DNA from: Dyadobacter beijingensis DSM 21582
Lineage (GTDB): Bacteria > Bacteroidota > Bacteroidia > Cytophagales > Spirosomataceae
DNA length: 64,000 nucleotides
NCBI RefSeq assembly: GCF_000382205.1
Contig: NZ_KB907787.1
Location: 1,031,176-1,095,175 of the forward strand
Direction of reading: 5' to 3'
The translations under genes were made by a program, and so were the position numbers. Of the stretch, positions 60,746 to 64,000 are shown one piece after another. Numbering within the stretch: position 1 is the first letter of the stretch; each line of letters begins with the position of its first letter. The notes beneath the pieces were generated by a model. That model did no database searches. It was not told the DNA's origin and worked only from the letters and a program-made list of their open reading frames with translations.

Positions 60746-60761
60746 TGGCATAACTTTGTTG
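60746..60761 (+). promoter_or_regulatory. Sigma-54-like promoter of P16
   Basis: TGGCATAACTTTGTTG: -24 GG and TGGCAT identical to the adaptor promoter, but the -12 TTTGT lies one base closer than canonical. It is about 80 nt before the P16 ATG. Confidence 0.4.
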
Positions 60762-60841
60762 ACGCGGGCTGATAACAGTCATTGTCAGGGAATTACGTTT
60801 TCTGGCAATTGTTGTTTTTAACCCTTTCGCGAAACAACGTC

Positions 60842-63241
60842 ATGCTCAAAAATTACCTCAAAGTCGCGCTCCGGAATATCTGGAAAAACAAAGTTTTTTC
60901 GGCGATCAATATCGTGGGCCTGGCAGTCGGGATGGCCGCCTGCATTGTGATCATGCTGTTCGTGTTTTACGAGCGTAGCTTCGACGGGATGCATGCCAAA
61001 AACATCTACCGCCTCGACGAGGTCCAGAAGTTCGAAGGCATGGTCGCTCCGCAGAAAGTGGCGCTTTCGATGTTCCCGATGGGGCCGACGTTGGAGCAGG
61101 AATTTCCTGAAATCCGCCAGTATATCCGTGTCAATACCACCGGAAAGCTACCGGTGCATTACGGAGAGCAGCGTATCGAGCTTGCGCAAACGTATCTCAC
61201 CGATTCCAATTTCTTCCAGCTTTTCGACTACCCCGTCATCGAAGGCGACAAGAAGCGTATTTTAAAAGAACCCAACAGCGTTGTCCTGACCCGGAAAAGC
61301 GCCCGCAATATTTTCGGGAATACAGATCCGATGGGTAAAACGATCAGCCATTTCGGCAACGACACGCTGACGCTGAAAGTGACCGGCATTATGGAGGACG
61401 TGCCTGCGAACTCGCATTTGCAGTTCGATGCATTGATTTCCTTCAATACCATTGCCAAACCCGATTTTATGAATAACTGGGGCGGCAACTGGCTCGTCAC
61501 TTACCTGGAACTCGCGCCTGGAACGGACGTCGCGAAGCTGGAAAAGAAATTTCCCGATTTTCTGAAAAAACACATGAAAGGGGGCGGCTGGAAATTCTAC
61601 GAGCTGTTTTTGCAGCCGCTGGCCGATGTGCACGCGCAGTCTGTCGACATTACCCATGATTATGTCAACTTTCAGAAATTCGATAAACGGTATACCTATG
61701 TGTTCCTCGTGATCGCGGTGATCGTGCTGGTGATCGCTTGCGTGAATTTCATGAACCTTTCCACGGCGCGGTCGACCGGGCGGGCGAAGGAAGTGGGTAT
61801 CCGCAAGTCGATCGGGGCGCAGCGGTTCCAGCTGGCCGGGCAGTTTATCGGTGAATCGGTGCTGCTGTCGTTGTTTGCGCTGGTGCTGGCGGTGGGGATC
61901 GTCAAGCTGGTAATGCCTGCGGTGGCGAATTTCAGCCAGCGGCAGCTCGAATTTTCGATCTTTCAGAATCCGGGGTTGTTGCTCGTTGTATTATTGGGAA
62001 CGGTGCTGATCGGCCTTTTCTCGGGCCTCTACCCGGCCGTGTTTTTGAGCGCATTCGAACCGGTGAAGGTATTGAAAGGCACGATCCGTGCCGGCAAAAG
62101 CAGCTTTCGCAATGTGCTCGTGGTAGCGCAGTTTGCCAGCGCCATTTTTCTCATCATCGCCACCGGTTTCGCCGTGAAGCAATTGCGGTATATGGTCGAT
62201 AAAGATCCTGGCTTCGATAAGGAGCAGGTGGTGATTGTGCCGCTGGATTCGAAGTCCGACCGGAAGTTCGATGCACTAAAACAGGATTTGCTCACGAGCT
62301 CGTTTATCGGGGCTGTCACGGGGTCGCAGCAGCGGCTGGGCAACAACCTGCACCAGACGGGCGTCGCGTTCCAGGGCACGGGGCCGCGTAGGGAGCTTAC
62401 CTCCTCGCAGGTGATCGTCGACCCGGATTACCTCACATTGTATAAAATCAAACTGATTGCCGGCCGGAATTTTACCCACGAAGCGAGTGAGAATGCCAAA
62501 ACCTATATTATAAACAAGTCGCTCGCGCAGGAGCTTTTGAAAGACGAACCGACGCTTACCATGGAAACACTGATCGGCAAGCGCTTCGGATTTTCGGGCA
62601 TGGATTCGCTGTCGACGATCGTAGGCGTGACCGAGGATTTTAACTTCAACTCGCTGCATCACAAGGTGGAAACGCTCTGCATATTCAACCAGAAAGACTG
62701 GTCATATTCCGAAATGTCGGTGCGGATCAAAGGGGGGAACCCGCAGCAGGCCATTGCGGCCATCCAGGCAACGTGGAACAAGCTGGTACCGGATCAGCCA
62801 TTTACCTATTCCTTCCTGGACGAGCACTTCGCCGAAATGTACCGCGCCGATAGCCAGGTGAGCGAAATCGTCGGCATTCTGGCCGGGCTGGCGATATTCA
62901 TCTCCTGCCTGGGTCTGTTCGGGCTGGCTTCCTATTCGGCGGAACGGCGGGTGAAGGAGATCGGCGTGCGCAAGGTAATGGGTGCGTCGGTGGCGGGTAT
63001 CGTGGCATTGCTCTCGCGGGATTTTCTCAAACTCGTGCTCGTAGCGATCCTGATCGCCTCGCCGGTGGCCTGGTGGGCCGTGAAAACCTGGCTGAACGAC
63101 TTCGCCTATCGCATCGATATCGAATGGTGGATGTTCCTCGTGGCGGGCGCGCTGGCCGTGGCGGTGGCGCTGTTCACGATCAGTTTTCAGAGTATCAAAG
63201 CGGCATTGACCAATCCGGTCAAAAGCCTGCGGGCGGAGTAA
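60842..63241 (+). CDS. MacB/FtsX-type ABC permease P16
   Basis: 799 aa from the ATG giving MLKNYLKVALRNIWKNKVFSA; an in-frame ATG at 60782 would add 20 unrelated residues close behind the predicted promoter. TM1 is GLAVGMAACIVIMLFVFYERSFD. The first coupling segment is TARSTGRAKEVGIRKSIGAQRFQLAGQFIGES. The TM5 region FRNVLVVAQFASAIFLIIATGFAV differs from the VVFQF-type consensus. The second coupling segment is RRVKEIGVRKVMGASVAGIVALLSRDF, and the tail is TNPVKSLRAE. It has its own palindrome pair and sigma-54-like element; P17 follows after 35 nt. Confidence 0.9.
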   Translation: MLKNYLKVALRNIWKNKVFSAINIVGLAVGMAACIVIMLFVFYERSFDGMHAKNIYRLDEVQKFEGMVAPQKVALSMFPMGPTLEQEFPEIRQYIRVNTTGKLPVHYGEQRIELAQTYLTDSNFFQLFDYPVIEGDKKRILKEPNSVVLTRKSARNIFGNTDPMGKTISHFGNDTLTLKVTGIMEDVPANSHLQFDALISFNTIAKPDFMNNWGGNWLVTYLELAPGTDVAKLEKKFPDFLKKHMKGGGWKFYELFLQPLADVHAQSVDITHDYVNFQKFDKRYTYVFLVIAVIVLVIACVNFMNLSTARSTGRAKEVGIRKSIGAQRFQLAGQFIGESVLLSLFALVLAVGIVKLVMPAVANFSQRQLEFSIFQNPGLLLVVLLGTVLIGLFSGLYPAVFLSAFEPVKVLKGTIRAGKSSFRNVLVVAQFASAIFLIIATGFAVKQLRYMVDKDPGFDKEQVVIVPLDSKSDRKFDALKQDLLTSSFIGAVTGSQQRLGNNLHQTGVAFQGTGPRRELTSSQVIVDPDYLTLYKIKLIAGRNFTHEASENAKTYIINKSLAQELLKDEPTLTMETLIGKRFGFSGMDSLSTIVGVTEDFNFNSLHHKVETLCIFNQKDWSYSEMSVRIKGGNPQQAIAAIQATWNKLVPDQPFTYSFLDEHFAEMYRADSQVSEIVGILAGLAIFISCLGLFGLASYSAERRVKEIGVRKVMGASVAGIVALLSRDFLKLVLVAILIASPVAWWAVKTWLNDFAYRIDIEWWMFLVAGALAVAVALFTISFQSIKAALTNPVKSLRAE

Positions 63242-63276
63242 TGACCATTTGAATTTCGAAAATCAACATTCACCCT

Positions 63277-64000
63277 ATGCTAGGCAATTACCTGAAAATC
63301 GCGCAGCGGAACCTCGTTCGGCACAAAGCTTTTTCGTTTATCAATATTCTCGGGCTGACGATCGGGCTTACCTGCTGTTTCCTGATCATGGTTTTCGTGC
63401 GGCATGAAACCAGCTACGACACGTTCCATGCGAAGCACGACCGTATTTACAGGCTGAATTATATGCCCAAATTCGCGGGCTACTCCATTTACATTGGCCT
63501 CACACCCGCGGTAGCGTCGCCGTTACTGCCCGATTATTTCTCGGATATCGAAAAATCGGCCCGGGTGTACCGCAGTAACGCGACTATTGAAGTCAAAAAT
63601 GCGCAAAGCCCGCGTCCGGTAAAATTCGACGAAGACCATTTCTTCTTCGCGGACTCGTCGCTGATCGATATTTTCTCTTTCCAGTTCATCGAAGGCGACC
63701 CGAAAACCGCATTGAAACAGGCTTACTCGCTCGTTATCACCGATGAAATCGCCCGTAAATACTTTGGTAACGCGCCTGCACTGGGCAAAACCGTAACTTA
63801 TGAAGGTAAGCATCCGCTGACGGTTACCGGCGTCGTGAAAGCATTCCCGGACAATTCGCATATCCGCATCGACCTGCTATCGGACTACCAGACGATGTTT
63901 GCCACGGAAAGTGAACTCGTCCGGAGCAACCTGCCCCAAAACTGGGTGATCACGCATTCGGCGACGTACGTGCTCCTGCGGCCGGGCAAGACGGCGGAGG
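63277..64000 (+). CDS. MacB/FtsX-type ABC permease P17 (partial, cut by window end)
   Basis: An open frame of 241 codons running off the window. It begins MLGNYLKIAQRNLVRHKAFS, TM1 NILGLTIGLTCCFLIMVFVRHETSYDTFH, then the first periplasmic core with FFADSSLIDIFSFQFIEGDPKTAL, RKYFGNAPALGKTV and VTGVVKAFPDNSHI, all matching the first third of the other permeases. The coupling segments and second half lie beyond the window. It is 35 nt downstream of P16, so probably co-transcribed. The array therefore continues to the right. Confidence 0.88.
   Translation, partial: MLGNYLKIAQRNLVRHKAFSFINILGLTIGLTCCFLIMVFVRHETSYDTFHAKHDRIYRLNYMPKFAGYSIYIGLTPAVASPLLPDYFSDIEKSARVYRSNATIEVKNAQSPRPVKFDEDHFFFADSSLIDIFSFQFIEGDPKTALKQAYSLVITDEIARKYFGNAPALGKTVTYEGKHPLTVTGVVKAFPDNSHIRIDLLSDYQTMFATESELVRSNLPQNWVITHSATYVLLRPGKTAE

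Overview
The window looks like a chromosomal segment from a member of the Bacteroidota, most likely a Cytophagales/Spirosomataceae organism close to Dyadobacter. The genus is an inference from gene content and style: TonB/CarboxypepD_reg outer-membrane proteins, GH127, DUF892, Wzi-type OMP, DUF6249, large COG0577-type permeases, weak Shine-Dalgarno use and TAnnTTTG-type promoter boxes. Composition is moderately GC-rich and coding density is high.

Left flank (1-10.7 kb): a HAD phosphatase (-), a tightly coupled thiamine-salvage operon thiM-thiE-thiD-tenA, a TonB-dependent receptor, an FMN-binding PNPOx-like protein, a DUF892 ferritin-like protein (-), a LEA2-like protein and a secreted GH127 glycosidase (-).

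Core system (10.7-64 kb): an NtrC-type sigma-54 activator (-) is divergent from a membrane-fusion (HlyD-like) adaptor and one MacB/LolD-type ABC ATPase. After these come 17 paralogous ~790-820 aa MacB/FtsX-type ABC permeases, all on the + strand: 16 complete and the last cut by the window edge (called P1-P17 here). Only one ATPase and one adaptor are present, so the simplest model is that many alternative permeases share one engine and one adaptor. No TolC-like protein and no histidine kinase are visible.

A striking regulatory signal ties this together. Five upstream regions (adaptor, P5, P9, P10, P16) carry a palindrome of the form TGTCCR-N4-YGGACA. In four of them it is doubled, with centre spacing of 20 bp (21 bp in the degenerate case). 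A sigma-54-like -24 element (TGGYAC/TGGCAT) lies about 75 bp downstream in three cases and about 63-64 bp in two, that is, one helical turn shorter. I infer that these are the enhancer sites of the adjacent NtrC-type activator, which would make the array a sigma-54 regulon.

Interruptions of the array: a nonsense-mutated small gene (17.7-18.0 kb), a RelE/ParE-type toxin-antitoxin pair (25.3-25.9 kb), two VapC-type PIN toxin-antitoxin pairs (30.9-31.5 and 36.5-37.1 kb), a 37.3-41.5 kb block (small secreted protein, anti-sigma-like protein, remnants of an ECF sigma gene and a DUF6249 gene fused head to head by a deletion, and a large outer-membrane beta-barrel protein), and a Wzi-type OMP gene (59.2-60.6 kb). 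A family of 7-bp-period GC-rich repeats sits directly behind five stop codons; the largest, at 58.8-59.05 kb, has 18 uninterrupted heptads facing an inverted array.
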